This document shows, piece by piece, positions 42,579 through 52,325 of a stretch of 64,000 bases of DNA. Source of the stretch: M3007 sp046329435 (GTDB lineage: Bacteria; Bacteroidota; Bacteroidia; Chitinophagales; Saprospiraceae); the NCBI GenBank assembly GCA_046329435.1, contig JAXLUR010000006.1, positions 1 to 64,000 on the forward strand. Direction: 5' to 3'. Each line of letters begins with the position of its first letter. The stretch's first letter is position 1. Below the pieces are notes generated by a model. It saw nothing but the letters and a program-made list of their open reading frames with translations, did no database searches and was not told the DNA's origin. A program made the translations under genes and the position numbers.

Positions 42579-44738
42579 ATGAAAACTTTCACTCCCCTAC
42601 TCGTCCTTTGGACGCTCCTGCCCGGCTGTCTCAATGCGCAACAGCTGAACGGCGACTGGTTCGGTATTCTTGAAACGCCTGAAATAAATATGGAAGTCAC
42701 CCTGAAACTCGACTATCAGGGTGGCGTGTATAACGGACTTTTTGTTATAGCGCTACAAGGCGCATCTTTGCCGGTGGAGGATTTTCAGTTGAAAGAATCG
42801 ATACTGACTTTCAAGATAAAACAATACGAAATTCAGTACGATGGCGTCCTTGAATCTGGTAATCAAGCCATTACAGGGACATTCGTTCAAGGCAGCAGTA
42901 AATTTCCGCTTAATTTTTTCAGGGAAAAACCCGAACCACCCTTTGGAAGCGTGGAATGGGTAAAAGCCGTACACGAAAACAGAAGTGTACATCCCCATGC
43001 GCGACGGCACGCGGTTGTTTACCTCAATTTATACCCCCAAAGACAGCAGTCACGGTCCCTATCCTGATGAATCGCACGCCGTACGACATCGAACCCGGCG
43101 GAGTAGATGGTGTCAGTTTTATGTTTTTGACGATGCCGCATCTATTGCCCGACGGTTACATCGTAGTGCTGCAGGATGTCCGCGGCCGATTCATGGTGAG
43201 GGTGTGTTGAAGACGTTCGCCCTTACAACCCGCAAAAAAAAGCCGGCGAAACTGACGACAACAGCGATACCTATGACACCATCGACTGGCTGACCAAAAA
43301 CGTACCCGGCAACAATGGCCGCGTCGGCATCTTCGGCGTGTCGTACGACGGATTTTATTCCACCATGGCGCTCCCGAATGCGCACCCGGCCTTAAAAGCC
43401 GCTTCTCCGCAGGCGCCGGTGTGCAACTGGTTTTTGGGCGACGACTGGCACCACAACGGCGCGTTGTTCCTGATGGATGCTTTTAACTTCTATTCCAGTA
43501 TTGGCAGGCCACGCCCGGCGCCTACCCGCGTCTGGCCCTCCGGTTTTGATTACCCCAATCAGGATAACTATGCGTTTTTTCTCGAATTGGGTCCGATCAG
43601 CAATGTCAGAACGCGCTATTTCGGCGATACGATCCAGTTTTGGCCCGAATTAATGAGCCATCCGAACTACGATGAGTTCTGGAAAGCACGTGATCCGCGA
43701 CCCCATTTGCGCAATCTCCATACTGCTGTACTGACCGTGGGGGGCTGGTTTGATGCGGAAGATTGCTGGGGCGCCTTGCACACCTATCGTGCCATTGAAG
43801 AACAAAATCCAGGCACCCTTTCCAACCGCCTCATCATGGGCCCCTGGTCACACGGGCAATGGTCGAGCGGAGATGCACACAAAATGGGCAACATCCATTG
43901 GGGCTTCAATACTGCCGAACATTACAGGGAGGTAGAGCGCAATTTCTTTTACCAACATCTGCACGGAGACGGCAGTTCCACTTTGCCCGAAGCCGATATT
44001 TTCATCACCGGTAGTAACGAATGGCGCAGTTTTTCGACCTGGCCTCCGGCTGATGTGCAAGCCAAAACACTCTATTTCCAACCGGCCGGAGGGCTTTCTT
44101 TTTCGCCCCCCACGGCCAGGGAAAGCTACGATGAATATGTTTCTGACCCGATGAAGCCGGTGCCATACACCGAAGACGTACACCTCATCCGCACCCGTGC
44201 CTACATGACCGACGACCAGCGTTTTGCCGCACGGCGGCCCGATGTGATGGTGTACCAGACCGAGCCACTCGGCGAAGATATGACGCTGGCCGGCCCCTTA
44301 TCGGCGTCACTTTTCGTCAGCACGACGGGCACCGATGCCGATTTTGTAGTTAAACTGATCGATGTGTTTCCCGATACTATAACCAGCTACCCGCCCAACG
44401 ACAAAAAAGTACCTATGGCCGGCTATCAGATGCTGGTGCGCGGTGAGGTGATGCGCGGCAGGTACCGCGAAAGCTTTGAGTCGCCCAAAGCCTTTCAGCC
44501 CGGCAGAGTGGAAGCAATCAGTTTTGACCTCCCCGACGTGGCGCACACATTTAAAAAGGGCCACCGCATCATGGTCCAGGTGCAAAGCTCCTGGTTCCCT
44601 CTGGTGGATCGCAATCCGCAGAAATTTGTCAATATCCACCAGTGTTCTGAAACAGATTTTCAAAAAGCAACGCATCGGGTATTTCACGACGCGCGAAGAG
44701 CATCCCAAGTAAAAGTGTTCGTGCTCGGTCAGAAATAA
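42579..44738 (+). pseudogene. CocE/NonD-family alpha/beta hydrolase with four frameshifts
   Basis: The parts of this gene lie in three frames. An exported N-terminal domain (MKTFTPLLVLWTLLPGC start, then QLNGDWFGILETP) is in one frame to about 42962. VYIPMRDGTRLFTSIYTPKD is in the next to about 43060. LMNRTPYDIEPGGVDGVSF and VVLQDVRGRF are in the third to about 43192. The frame returns at about 43195 and 43205, after which VEDVRPYNPQKKAGETDD and the rest run uninterrupted to 44738, including the nucleophile IFGVSYDGFYST, GGWFDAEDCWGA and the C-terminal S15 beta-sandwich. The changes look like two one-base gains followed by two one-base losses. Family members hydrolyse acyl or peptide bonds (glutaryl-acylase and X-Pro peptidase-like). 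Either a young pseudogene or sequence error. Confidence 0.85.
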
Positions 44739-44759
44739 ACGCCGATTGCCGATTGTCAG

Positions 44760-44797
44760 TTTTTCAAGGCGTTGTACACTGCCAACGCCTTGAAAAA
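44760..44797. terminator. Bidirectional Rho-independent terminator
   Basis: A perfect 14-bp stem (44760-44773 with 44784-44797), whose outer pairs are T5 and A5 runs around CAAGGCGTT/AACGCCTTG with a 10-base loop, lies between the convergent CocE-like and DoxX-like genes. It would terminate transcription from both sides. Confidence 0.88.
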
Positions 44798-44844
44798 TAT
44801 TTATCCTAAACTGTTTCTACAGCAAAATACTGATTGGCAGCCCG

Positions 44845-45291
44845 TCAGGCAACAGAATTTTTTGCCTTGTGCTCTTTCAGTATCACCGCCAGGGCGCCCA
44901 GAAACACCAGGTTTTTTACAATGTATTGTCCAACAATGGTGAAGGCATACGGCGCCTGTGAAAACGAAACTTCCGGGAAAAAGAAAAGGGGCAGGAAAGT
45001 AAACAGCATGTGTACCACGGCTGCCAGCGCTGCAAAGCGAATAAACCGCCCGCTGATAAACAACACGCCAATGCCTACTTCCCAAACCGCCAGCAAGATC
45101 AGATTTACCTCGTCGGGGATCAGGCCGAAAGTGATCACACGAATGGTGTCTTTGGCCAGGTGTTCGGCAGGGCTGAGGCCGTTAAAAAACTTGAGCGCTC
45201 CAAACCAGAAGTAATTGATCCCGATGGCCCAACGCAGCAATTTGGTGGTGTTGGCATAAATCAGGGCTGACAAGCCGGAAAACCTGGACAT
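44845..45291 (-). CDS. DoxX/DUF417-like membrane protein
   Basis: This 148-residue protein has four membrane helices: LLRWAIGINYFWFGALKFF, LILLAVWEVGIGVLFISG, AALAAVVHMLFTFLPLFFF and IVKNLVFLGALAVIL. The NYFWFGALKFFNG segment in helix one is characteristic of the DUF417/YkgB and DoxX families of small membrane proteins linked to redox or quinone processes. The role is not established. Its last 14 codons recur as a fragment at 42086. Confidence 0.8.
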   Translation of the reverse strand: MSRFSGLSALIYANTTKLLRWAIGINYFWFGALKFFNGLSPAEHLAKDTIRVITFGLIPDEVNLILLAVWEVGIGVLFISGRFIRFAALAAVVHMLFTFLPLFFFPEVSFSQAPYAFTIVGQYIVKNLVFLGALAVILKEHKAKNSVA

Positions 45292-45486
45292 AGCTGTTGT
45301 AATGATTTGACGATGAAGGAGAAGATCGTTCTTGGCGGTGCCGCGCCAAAAATAGAAGTCCGTTTACGATGCACTTCAGCATCTTCGTCAGGCCTCGCGA
45401 TGAGAAAAATCAAATTTTCAGTCCAAATTGCTGTAAGAAAACCGGGCCAGCTGCGAATAATAAGGCAAACGACCGACTGACACCCC

Positions 45487-45987
45487 ATGGAAGAAGCATT
45501 CCTCCGGCAAATCGAACAACACAAGACCCTGATTTTCAAGGTCTGCCATACTTTTCGAGGGGCCGACAAAGAAGGGCAGCGCGATTTGTTTCAGGATATC
45601 GTGGCGGAGCTGTGGCGGGCGTTTCCGCGTTTCAACCATTCTGTGAAATGGACCACCTGGGCCTATCGGATTGCGCTGAATGTCGCGATCACCCAGCAGC
45701 GGCGAAGAAAAATCACCACTGTGGAATGGACGGATGAGTTTGCAAGCGCCATCGACCGCCAGGCAAATCGCCCGGCATCCGAGGGCGCCGGCGATCAACT
45801 GAACACCTTGTACCAGGCCATTTCCCGACTCAACGAAGCCGAAAAAGCGCTGATCCTGCTGTACCTCGACGACCTGTCGTACGCCGACATCGCCGACATC
45901 ACGGGGTTGACGGAAAACCATGTGGGCGTCAAGATCAATCGCATCAAATCCAAACTCAAATCCCTGCTTTTACATGGAGAACAATAA
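45487..45987 (+). CDS. ECF-type RNA polymerase sigma factor
   Basis: This 166-residue protein has sigma-70 region 2 (FRGADKEGQRDLFQDIVAEL, then VKWTTWAYRIALNVAI) at about residues 20-85 and region 4 (INEAEKALILLYLDD-like: LNEAEKALILLYLDDLSYAD, then GLTENHVGVKINRIKSKLK) at about 115-160. It is a group IV sigma factor. The next gene overlaps its end by 14 bases and encodes a membrane protein, probably its regulator. Confidence 0.93.
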   Translation: MEEAFLRQIEQHKTLIFKVCHTFRGADKEGQRDLFQDIVAELWRAFPRFNHSVKWTTWAYRIALNVAITQQRRRKITTVEWTDEFASAIDRQANRPASEGAGDQLNTLYQAISRLNEAEKALILLYLDDLSYADIADITGLTENHVGVKINRIKSKLKSLLLHGEQ

Positions 45988-46588
45988 GGAAACACCCGAT
46001 CTGGACCATCTGAAAGCAGTCTGGAACCAGGACCTTCAACGGCTGAGCGACTCGGCCGAATTTATCAACCGTCAAAATCTGTCAGCCATGATGCACCAAC
46101 GCACCCATTCCGCCATCGCCCGTTTGAAACGCAATCTGTTGATCGAAATCGTCAGTACAGCGCTTATGCTCGCGGCCTTTATCGCTTATACGCTTTGGAT
46201 CGGCCGGCCCGTCTCCTGGTATGTCTGGGCGGCCATCATACTCGTCACCTTCACCGGCCATGTGCTGCTATACGGGTCGTTGCGGCGGCAAGACCAAATG
46301 CTGGAATCGAAACTCACGGAAGCGCTGGACACCAGTATCCGCCACACCGGCCGTTTTGTACGAAGCTTCAAACAAAGCGCCCTGATCATCGCGCTGGTCA
46401 TTTTTTTCATCGGATTCAATATGTCGTTTGCCTTGTACGATGACCGCACAAAAGTATGGATCGGCGTGTTGTACTCCGCCCTGGCCGCAGTCGGCGAGTT
46501 CTCGTTGGCCCAACTTTACATTCAAAAATTGTATGGCCGGCACCATGAAAAACTTTTGGCCTGTCGCGCAGAACTGAACCAGGAATGA
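45974..46588 (+). CDS. Membrane protein, putative anti-sigma factor partner
   Basis: The ATG at 45974 (MENNKETPDLDHLKAVWNQD) overlaps the sigma-factor gene by 14 bases, indicating coupled translation. The 204-residue protein has a cytoplasmic N-terminal helical region of about 60 residues, then four membrane helices (LIEIVSTALMLAAFIAYTLW, WYVWAAIILVTFTGHVLLYG, ALIIALVIFFIGFNMSF, WIGVLYSALAAVGEFSLAQL). It lacks a zinc-binding HxxxCxxC motif. The gene order supports an anti-sigma role, the usual one for this pairing in Bacteroidota. Confidence 0.7.
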   Translation: MENNKETPDLDHLKAVWNQDLQRLSDSAEFINRQNLSAMMHQRTHSAIARLKRNLLIEIVSTALMLAAFIAYTLWIGRPVSWYVWAAIILVTFTGHVLLYGSLRRQDQMLESKLTEALDTSIRHTGRFVRSFKQSALIIALVIFFIGFNMSFALYDDRTKVWIGVLYSALAAVGEFSLAQLYIQKLYGRHHEKLLACRAELNQE

Positions 46589-46669
46589 GTACTTTTCAGC
46601 AGATTTTCATCAACTCAGGGGGTAACATCTCCATTGACAGGCTGATCTGGGGAAAACACAAGCGTATTT

Positions 46670-46945
46670 ATGCAAAAAATATTCAGAGTCTTCGTCGAAA
46701 TCATGTTCGGTCTGCAAATCGCTGCGGCCCCTACCCTGCTGGGTATCATCCTCGGGTTTGTCATCTACGTACAATGGCCGACGAGCCTGGGGGCCGGGCT
46801 CGGTATGTGTTGCGCAATATTTGGCTTATGCGGCGGATTAATCTGGGCTTACCGCATCTCTCGTACCCGCGGAACCGCTAATTTTGTATCCCGCATCAAT
46901 GCTACTCCCGAGCTGGACGCAAAAGATGATGCGCCACAAGAATAA
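46670..46945 (+). CDS. Small two-helix membrane protein
   Basis: This 91-residue protein has two membrane helices (QIAAAPTLLGIILGFVIYV and LGAGLGMCCAIFGLCGGLIW) and a polar C-terminal tail. No family recognised. It follows the sigma/anti-sigma pair by 81 bases and could be part of the same transcript. Confidence 0.55.
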   Translation: MQKIFRVFVEIMFGLQIAAAPTLLGIILGFVIYVQWPTSLGAGLGMCCAIFGLCGGLIWAYRISRTRGTANFVSRINATPELDAKDDAPQE

Positions 46946-47023
46946 TCTTGCAAGCGCTCATGCCGGCTGATTGACGCGGCGCCCTGTTGGAAAGATTTAA
47001 CCGGTATGCTCCGGTCTTACAAC

Positions 47024-48121
47024 ATGAAGTCTCCACTTGTATTTTTACTGGGCGGCTATGGCGGCGCCGGCCAGCCTGTTGCCCGGCTCCTACTCGCCCG
47101 AACCGATGTGCGCCTCATTATTGCCGGCCGGCATGCTGCACCCGCAGAAGAATTCAGCACAGCATTGAACCGGGAATTTCCGGGAGAGCGGGTCGCCGCA
47201 CGGGTGGTCGATGCCGCCGACGCGGAGGCCTTGCAAAAAGCCCTGTCGGGGGTCGATCTGTTGCTGGTGTGCGCCCCCTTGACCCAGTTGGCCGACCGGA
47301 TCGCCCGGACGGCACTGGCTGCCGGGGTCGATTACCTCGACATTTATTACCCGCAAAAAGTCGTGCCGGCCATGCAAGCCCTCGCGCCCGACATAGCAGC
47401 GTCCGGCCGATGTTTTATGTATCAGGCCGGCTTTCATCCGGGCCTGCTGGCAACGCTGGTGCGGGAGGTAGCAACGCGATTCGAAACGATAGACCGGGTG
47501 CGGATCGGGCTGGCCATGAATGAAACCCATCTGGGCAGCGACGATTCGGCGCGCGAGATCGTGGAAGGCATCGCCGATTACAAATCCTTTGTTTTTGAAA
47601 AAGGAGCCTGGAAAAAAGCCGGCACTGCCGATATGCAAACGCTTGACTTCGGTCCGGAATTTGGCCGCCGGGCCTGTTTCCCCTTGTGGTTTGAAGAATT
47701 GCGGGACTTGCCCAAAGCGTTCGGAATCAAACGATTGGGCACATACGTTGCCGGATTCAACTGGTTTGTGGACTATCTGGTGACGCCCCTGGGCATGCTC
47801 CTGTTCGGGATCAAAAAGGGGCTCGGCCTGTCGTGGCTGACCCGCCTGATGCTCTGGGGCGCCCGGCGTTTTTCACGTCCGCCCTTCGGGGTGATGATGC
47901 TTTTGCAGGCAGAAGGCGTACAGGGAGGGCGCCCGAAGACGGTCCGTATCGCCTTGCAGCATTCGGACGCATATTATTTCACCGCCGCGGCCACAACGGC
48001 TTGTCTGTTGCAGTACTTCGACGGCAGTATTCGCCAGCCTGGTTTGCACATGATGGGCTGGGTCATCGACCCTGCGCGGGCGCTTGCCGACCTTAAAAGC
48101 ATGGGAGTTGATGTGAAGTAG
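47024..48121 (+). CDS. Saccharopine dehydrogenase-like NAD(P)-binding oxidoreductase
   Basis: The ATG at 47024 (MKSPLVFLLGGYGGAGQPVA) places the Rossmann strand at the start as usual; a second ATG lies six codons earlier. The 365-residue protein has GGYGGAGQPVARLL near residue 10, LIIAGRHAAPAEEFSTAL, GVDLLLVCAPLTQLADRIA and VDYLDIYYPQKVVPA, a pattern of the Sacchrp_dh_NADP family (trans-acting enoyl reductase/saccharopine dehydrogenase-like). The C-terminal half is less characteristic and contains one hydrophobic stretch (WFVDYLVTPLGMLLFG). The reaction is unknown. Convergent with the AraC gene, 13 bases between. Confidence 0.82.
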   Translation: MKSPLVFLLGGYGGAGQPVARLLLARTDVRLIIAGRHAAPAEEFSTALNREFPGERVAARVVDAADAEALQKALSGVDLLLVCAPLTQLADRIARTALAAGVDYLDIYYPQKVVPAMQALAPDIAASGRCFMYQAGFHPGLLATLVREVATRFETIDRVRIGLAMNETHLGSDDSAREIVEGIADYKSFVFEKGAWKKAGTADMQTLDFGPEFGRRACFPLWFEELRDLPKAFGIKRLGTYVAGFNWFVDYLVTPLGMLLFGIKKGLGLSWLTRLMLWGARRFSRPPFGVMMLLQAEGVQGGRPKTVRIALQHSDAYYFTAAATTACLLQYFDGSIRQPGLHMMGWVIDPARALADLKSMGVDVK

Positions 48122-48134
48122 TTGATTGCCGTCA

Positions 48135-49111
48135 CTATTCCAGTATGCGCAGGATGCCGGTCTGCGTGGCTATTTGCTGTCGGTATTCAGAGGGCGTCCG
48201 GCCGCTGAGGCGTTTGAACAGTTTGTTGAAGTAGGTCACATTGTTGAAACCGCTTGCGTAGCAGACATCCGTGACGCTGCGCGTCGGGTTGCGCAGCAGG
48301 GTTTGGGCAAATTTAATCCGCTCGGCGTTGATAAAATCGACGGGCGAGATGCCCAGCTCGTTTTTAAAACAGCGGAAAAAATGTGTCTGGCTCATGCAGG
48401 CCTTTTTGCTGAGCAGGTCGATGTTGAGCGGTTCGCGCAAGTGTTCTCGGATAAACTGAATGACGTAAGCCAGTCGGGAGTCCGGTTTGGGGGCGCCGTT
48501 TTGATCGATCAGCAGGTGACGCGCCTCGGTTTGCATGAGGCGAATAATCAATTCCTTGAGCATAAAATCGGCGAAAAGGTCTTTGGCCGGGTGATTTTCC
48601 GTAAACAGGAAAATCATCCGGCCGATGATCTGGCTGACCGCTATATCGTTGGTAAAGTGGAAGTTATAATCGGTAAAACGCCATTCGTCGCGTTCGTCGG
48701 CCCTGGGCGATGTTTCATTGAGGAAATCTACCACCCCGTTGATCTTGTCGTGGTCAAGCGTCAGCGCGAGGCATTGGGTAGGGTTGTCGGCGGTTGCTTC
48801 GGGAAAATCGATGCGCATCAGTTCGCCGGGCGGCAGCACCACCGATTCACCCGGGAAAAAGTCGAAGCTGCTGTCGCGCAGGTGCATCACTTTTTTACCG
48901 CGCAACATACTGGCCAGTACCGTGTAGTTGAACGACAGTTCTACCTGGCGGGCGAGGTGTTTGGTTTCGTACACGTTCGCTCGGCCGATTGCAGGGTGTA
49001 AACCGTCCGGTTTTCTACCAGCGTTTCGAGCCGGCGGCGTTCGTAGTGGGCACTGGCAGTTGCATGATTTTGAAGAACAAAATTTGCCTGATCGGCGGGT
49101 GCAAAACAAAA
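48135..49111 (-). CDS. AraC-family transcription regulator, apparent 5' frameshift
   Basis: The frame from about 48975 to 48135 encodes an AraC regulator: a cupin-like N-terminal domain (LASMLRGKKVMHLRDSSFDF) and a C-terminal double helix-turn-helix (IDLLSKKACMSQTHFFRCFK, then SVTDVCYASGFNNVTYFNKL and LSGRTPSEYRQQ). Its true N-terminus (ANFVLQNHATASAHYERRRL, then ENRTVYTLQSAE) lies in another frame from 49111 to about 48976, so one base appears lost near GAGCGAACG at about 48976. No ATG precedes it in that frame; the start is unclear. It is divergent from the aldehyde dehydrogenase/DUF779 pair, whose expression such AraC proteins usually control. The 209 bases between the two 5' ends hold no gene. 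Confidence 0.8.
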
Positions 49112-49320
49112 TCAATCGGTCAGACAAAGATACCGTATGTAATATGAATATCCGGCTGGCGGCGCACAATATGACAGAATCGTGCAAGCTTTTGGAAGAA
49201 TCGTTCAAACCGCCGCCTGCACCTGCCAATAATTTTGCCCTGTCAATTGTCGACACACTTTTATTGTCGCATTTGCAGGATTTAAAAACAATCATTTTAC
49301 CATTAAAATTGATGCAAATT

Positions 49321-50844
49321 ATGGCAGACGTTATTGCAAATGCAAGCGCAGTGCTCGCTCCCCCTCGTTTTAAAGACCAGTACGACAATTTTATCGGCGG
49401 CAAATGGGTAGCCCCCGTTCGTGGCGAATACTTCGAAAACATCTCGCCGGTTGACGGCCAGGTATTTACCAAAGTTGCCCGCTCTACCGCCGAAGACGTG
49501 GAACTGGCCCTCGACGCCGCCCACGCCGCCGCTCCCGCCTGGAACCACAGCTCGGCCACCGAGCGCAGCAATATCCTGCTCAAAATTGCCGATGTGATGG
49601 AGCAAAACCTCGAAGTGCTGGCCCGCACCGAAACCTGGGACAACGGCAAACCCCTGCGCGAAACCCGCGCGGCCGACCTGCCGCTGGCCATCGATCACTT
49701 CCGCTATTTTGCCGGCGTGATCCGCGCCGAGGAAGGCTCCGTCGCCGAACTGGATTCCACTACCGTGTCGGTCAATATTCCCGAACCCCTGGGCGTGGTG
49801 GCACAGATCATTCCGTGGAATTTCCCCCTGCTCATGGCTGCCTGGAAAGTAGCCCCCGCCCTTGCCGCCGGCAACTGTGTGGTGCTCAAACCGGCAGAAC
49901 AAACACCCGTAGGCATCCTCGTACTGGTCGAATTGATCCAGCACCTGCTGCCGCCCGGCGTGCTCAACGTGGTCAACGGCTTCGGCATTGAAGCCGGCAA
50001 ACCGCTGGCCTCCAGCCCCCGCGTTGCCAAAGTCGCTTTTACCGGCGAAACGACGACAGGACGTTTGATCATGCAATACGCTTCGCAAAACATCGTGCCC
50101 GTCACCCTCGAACTCGGCGGCAAATCGCCCAACATTTTCTTCAAAAGCATCATGGACGCCGATGACGAGTACTTCGACAAATGCCTCGAAGGCGCCGTCA
50201 TGTTTGCCCTCAACCAGGGTGAAGTTTGCACCTGCCCCTCCCGCCTGCTCGTGGAGGAAAGCATTTACGATGCCTTCATCGCGCGCGTCATCGAGCGCAC
50301 CAAAAAAGTAAAACTAGGCCATCCCCTCGATCCGGAAACCATGATGGGCGCACAGGCATCCAACGATCAGTACGAAAAAATCCTCAACTACATTCAGATC
50401 GGCAGGGAAGAAGGCGCGGAAGTGCTCTGCGGCGGCAAGGCGGCCTACAACGAAGGCCTTGCGGGCGGCTACTACATCGAGCCGACCATCCTGAAAGGCA
50501 ACAACAAAATGCGGGTGTTTCAGGAAGAAATATTCGGCCCGGTGGTGTGCGTCACCACATTCAAGGACGAAGCCGAAGCCCTCGAAATCGCCAACGACAC
50601 CTTGTACGGGCTTGGCGCCGGCGTCTGGACGCGCGACATGCACCAGGCCTACCAGATGGCCCGCAAAATACAAGCCGGCCGTGTGTGGGTCAATTGCTAC
50701 CACGCCTACCCTGCCCACGCGCCGTTTGGCGGCTACAAAAAATCGGGCATCGGCCGCGAAACGCACAAAATGATGCTGGGCCACTACCGCCAGACCAAAA
50801 ACATGCTCATTTCCTACAGCAAAAACCCGCTGGGTTTCTTCTAA
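49321..50844 (+). CDS. NAD(P)-dependent aldehyde dehydrogenase
   Basis: The ATG at 49321 (MADVIANASAVLAPPRFKDQ) gives 507 residues, the normal length for the acetaldehyde/AldB-like group; an ATG three codons upstream is possible. Catalytic features are complete: IIPWNFPLLMAAWK near residue 162, VTLELGGKSPNIFF with the general-base Glu near 263, the nucleophile Cys in NQGEVCTCPSRLLV near 300 and EEIFGPVVCVTTF. It oxidises aldehydes to acids in the cytoplasm. It is followed after four bases by a DUF779 gene and is divergent from an AraC regulator, the standard context for this ALDH group. Confidence 0.95.
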   Translation: MADVIANASAVLAPPRFKDQYDNFIGGKWVAPVRGEYFENISPVDGQVFTKVARSTAEDVELALDAAHAAAPAWNHSSATERSNILLKIADVMEQNLEVLARTETWDNGKPLRETRAADLPLAIDHFRYFAGVIRAEEGSVAELDSTTVSVNIPEPLGVVAQIIPWNFPLLMAAWKVAPALAAGNCVVLKPAEQTPVGILVLVELIQHLLPPGVLNVVNGFGIEAGKPLASSPRVAKVAFTGETTTGRLIMQYASQNIVPVTLELGGKSPNIFFKSIMDADDEYFDKCLEGAVMFALNQGEVCTCPSRLLVEESIYDAFIARVIERTKKVKLGHPLDPETMMGAQASNDQYEKILNYIQIGREEGAEVLCGGKAAYNEGLAGGYYIEPTILKGNNKMRVFQEEIFGPVVCVTTFKDEAEALEIANDTLYGLGAGVWTRDMHQAYQMARKIQAGRVWVNCYHAYPAHAPFGGYKKSGIGRETHKMMLGHYRQTKNMLISYSKNPLGFF

Positions 50845-50848
50845 CAAA

Positions 50849-51220
50849 ATGACACCCAGGGTAATCGTCAGTGATGCGGCCCGGAGCGTAATCGATCAGC
50901 TCCGGGCCGTTCACGGCCCCTTGCTTTTTCACCAAAGCGGGGGCTGTTGCGACGGCTCGGCGCCGATGTGTTACGCCGTCGGCGAACTGTACATCGGCGA
51001 TCAGGACGTATGGCTGGGCCAGATACACGGTTGTGATTTTTATATGTCGGCTTTTCAGTTTGAATACTGGAAACACACCCAGCTCGAAGTGGATGCAGTG
51101 CGCGGGCGCGGGGCCAGTTTTTCGCTGGAAATACCGCTGGGTTGGCGTTTTGTGGTAAAGTCGAGGTTGTTTACGGAGGAAGAAGAGCGCGATCTGGCGC
51201 AGGTCAGAATGGGGGTTTGA
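50849..51220 (+). CDS. DUF779 domain protein
   Basis: This 123-residue protein has the DUF779 signature FHQSGGCCDGSAPMCY near residue 30 and WLGQIHGCDFYMS near 60; the cysteines could bind a metal. DUF779 genes almost always sit next to aldehyde dehydrogenases, as here (four bases downstream of it). The biochemical role is unknown; an accessory or detoxification-linked function is inferred from context. Confidence 0.93.
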   Translation: MTPRVIVSDAARSVIDQLRAVHGPLLFHQSGGCCDGSAPMCYAVGELYIGDQDVWLGQIHGCDFYMSAFQFEYWKHTQLEVDAVRGRGASFSLEIPLGWRFVVKSRLFTEEEERDLAQVRMGV

Positions 51221-51279
51221 ACAGTTTTAACGGGAATAAAAAAGTCGCGCCATTTCGATGCAGGAGCCTGGTTTCTAAC

Positions 51280-51287
51280 TATTTTTG
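51280..51287 (+). promoter_or_regulatory. Bacteroidota -7 box for the WG-repeat gene
   Basis: TATTTTTG fits TAnnTTTG exactly and lies 29 bases before the ATG at 51317, giving a leader of about 20-25 bases. No convincing TTG box at the right distance was seen. Confidence 0.35.
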
Positions 51288-51316
51288 GCAAACACTATTT
51301 GTCAAAAAACGGCACA

Positions 51317-52300
51317 ATGAAACCCGTATTCCTGTTCCTCTTTTTTTCGCTTACCGCTCTTCTATCCGCCCAAACCAATACGTTTTTCCCTTTTGAAAAA
51401 GATGGCCAGTGGGGCATCGTCGATCAGCAAGGAAAAGTGACCTTGCCCCCCACATTTAAAAAACTCAGCTTCTTCAGACAGCCCCGGCCAGCGCTTGCCA
51501 TCAGCATCGCCACGGACGGCATGCGTCAGAATGGATTAGTCGATCAAAATGGTCAAGTCCTGTTGGCCTTTCAGCAGCAGGACTTGCGTTTTTCCAACCT
51601 TGACTACTGCGTCTGGGTCGTAAGGAATGGAAAATGGGGCGCATTCGATGCCCTTTCCAAAAAGATGGTCGTGCCGGCGTCGTACGATACGCTCATGACG
51701 ATTTTTGAAGACAAGGAGCATCTTTTTGCCAAAAAAGGAGCCCGTTATTTCGTGTACTCCATCTCCGGCAAACTGGAGAAAAAAGAATCCGAAGACAAAT
51801 TTCAGCAACGGATACCAATGGTTTTTGTTCCGCCAGTGATCAGCAGGGATGTTGATGAATATGCTCTTGGCTTGGATTTAGACAAGGAATTTACACTGGA
51901 TGAACCAATAAGGGCAGGCGGTTATGTGTATCGCCTTTTTCACAACCAACAACATCTGTACGGCTTGCTGGATTTCGACGGTATTGTCGTTATGGACTGC
52001 AAGTACGAACAATTGATTGTCGAGACTCCGCACAACCATTTTGCTGACCGTTTCATCCTGATAAAACAGAATGCGTTGTGGGGCATTTTCCAGACCGATT
52101 ATGATACGAACGGCTATTTGGCTTATTTTCAGGTCATGGAATGCCAATCCATGGTACAGCCTGTTCATATAGACGTGGATTATCCAGGGAAATATACAGG
52201 CGACTCGTATTACCTGGTCGTCGTCAACGGGGCAGACAATAAACCTGTAAAAGGATACTACCATGTTCCTTCCCGAAAACTTTTTGTTCCCAGTTTATAA
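51317..52300 (+). CDS. Exported WG-repeat protein
   Basis: The ATG at 51317 (MKPVFLFLFFSLTALLSAQ) gives a signal peptide. The 327-residue protein has WG-type repeats (KDGQWGIVDQQGKVTLPPTF, RNGKWGAFDALSKKMVVPA, QHLYGLLDFDGIVVMDCKYE, QNALWGIFQTDY). WG-repeat proteins are beta-rich, surface or periplasmic, and of unknown function. Single gene with a promoter box just upstream. Confidence 0.85.
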   Translation: MKPVFLFLFFSLTALLSAQTNTFFPFEKDGQWGIVDQQGKVTLPPTFKKLSFFRQPRPALAISIATDGMRQNGLVDQNGQVLLAFQQQDLRFSNLDYCVWVVRNGKWGAFDALSKKMVVPASYDTLMTIFEDKEHLFAKKGARYFVYSISGKLEKKESEDKFQQRIPMVFVPPVISRDVDEYALGLDLDKEFTLDEPIRAGGYVYRLFHNQQHLYGLLDFDGIVVMDCKYEQLIVETPHNHFADRFILIKQNALWGIFQTDYDTNGYLAYFQVMECQSMVQPVHIDVDYPGKYTGDSYYLVVVNGADNKPVKGYYHVPSRKLFVPSL

Positions 52301-52325
52301 ATATTCACGCTAACCTGTATCGATT

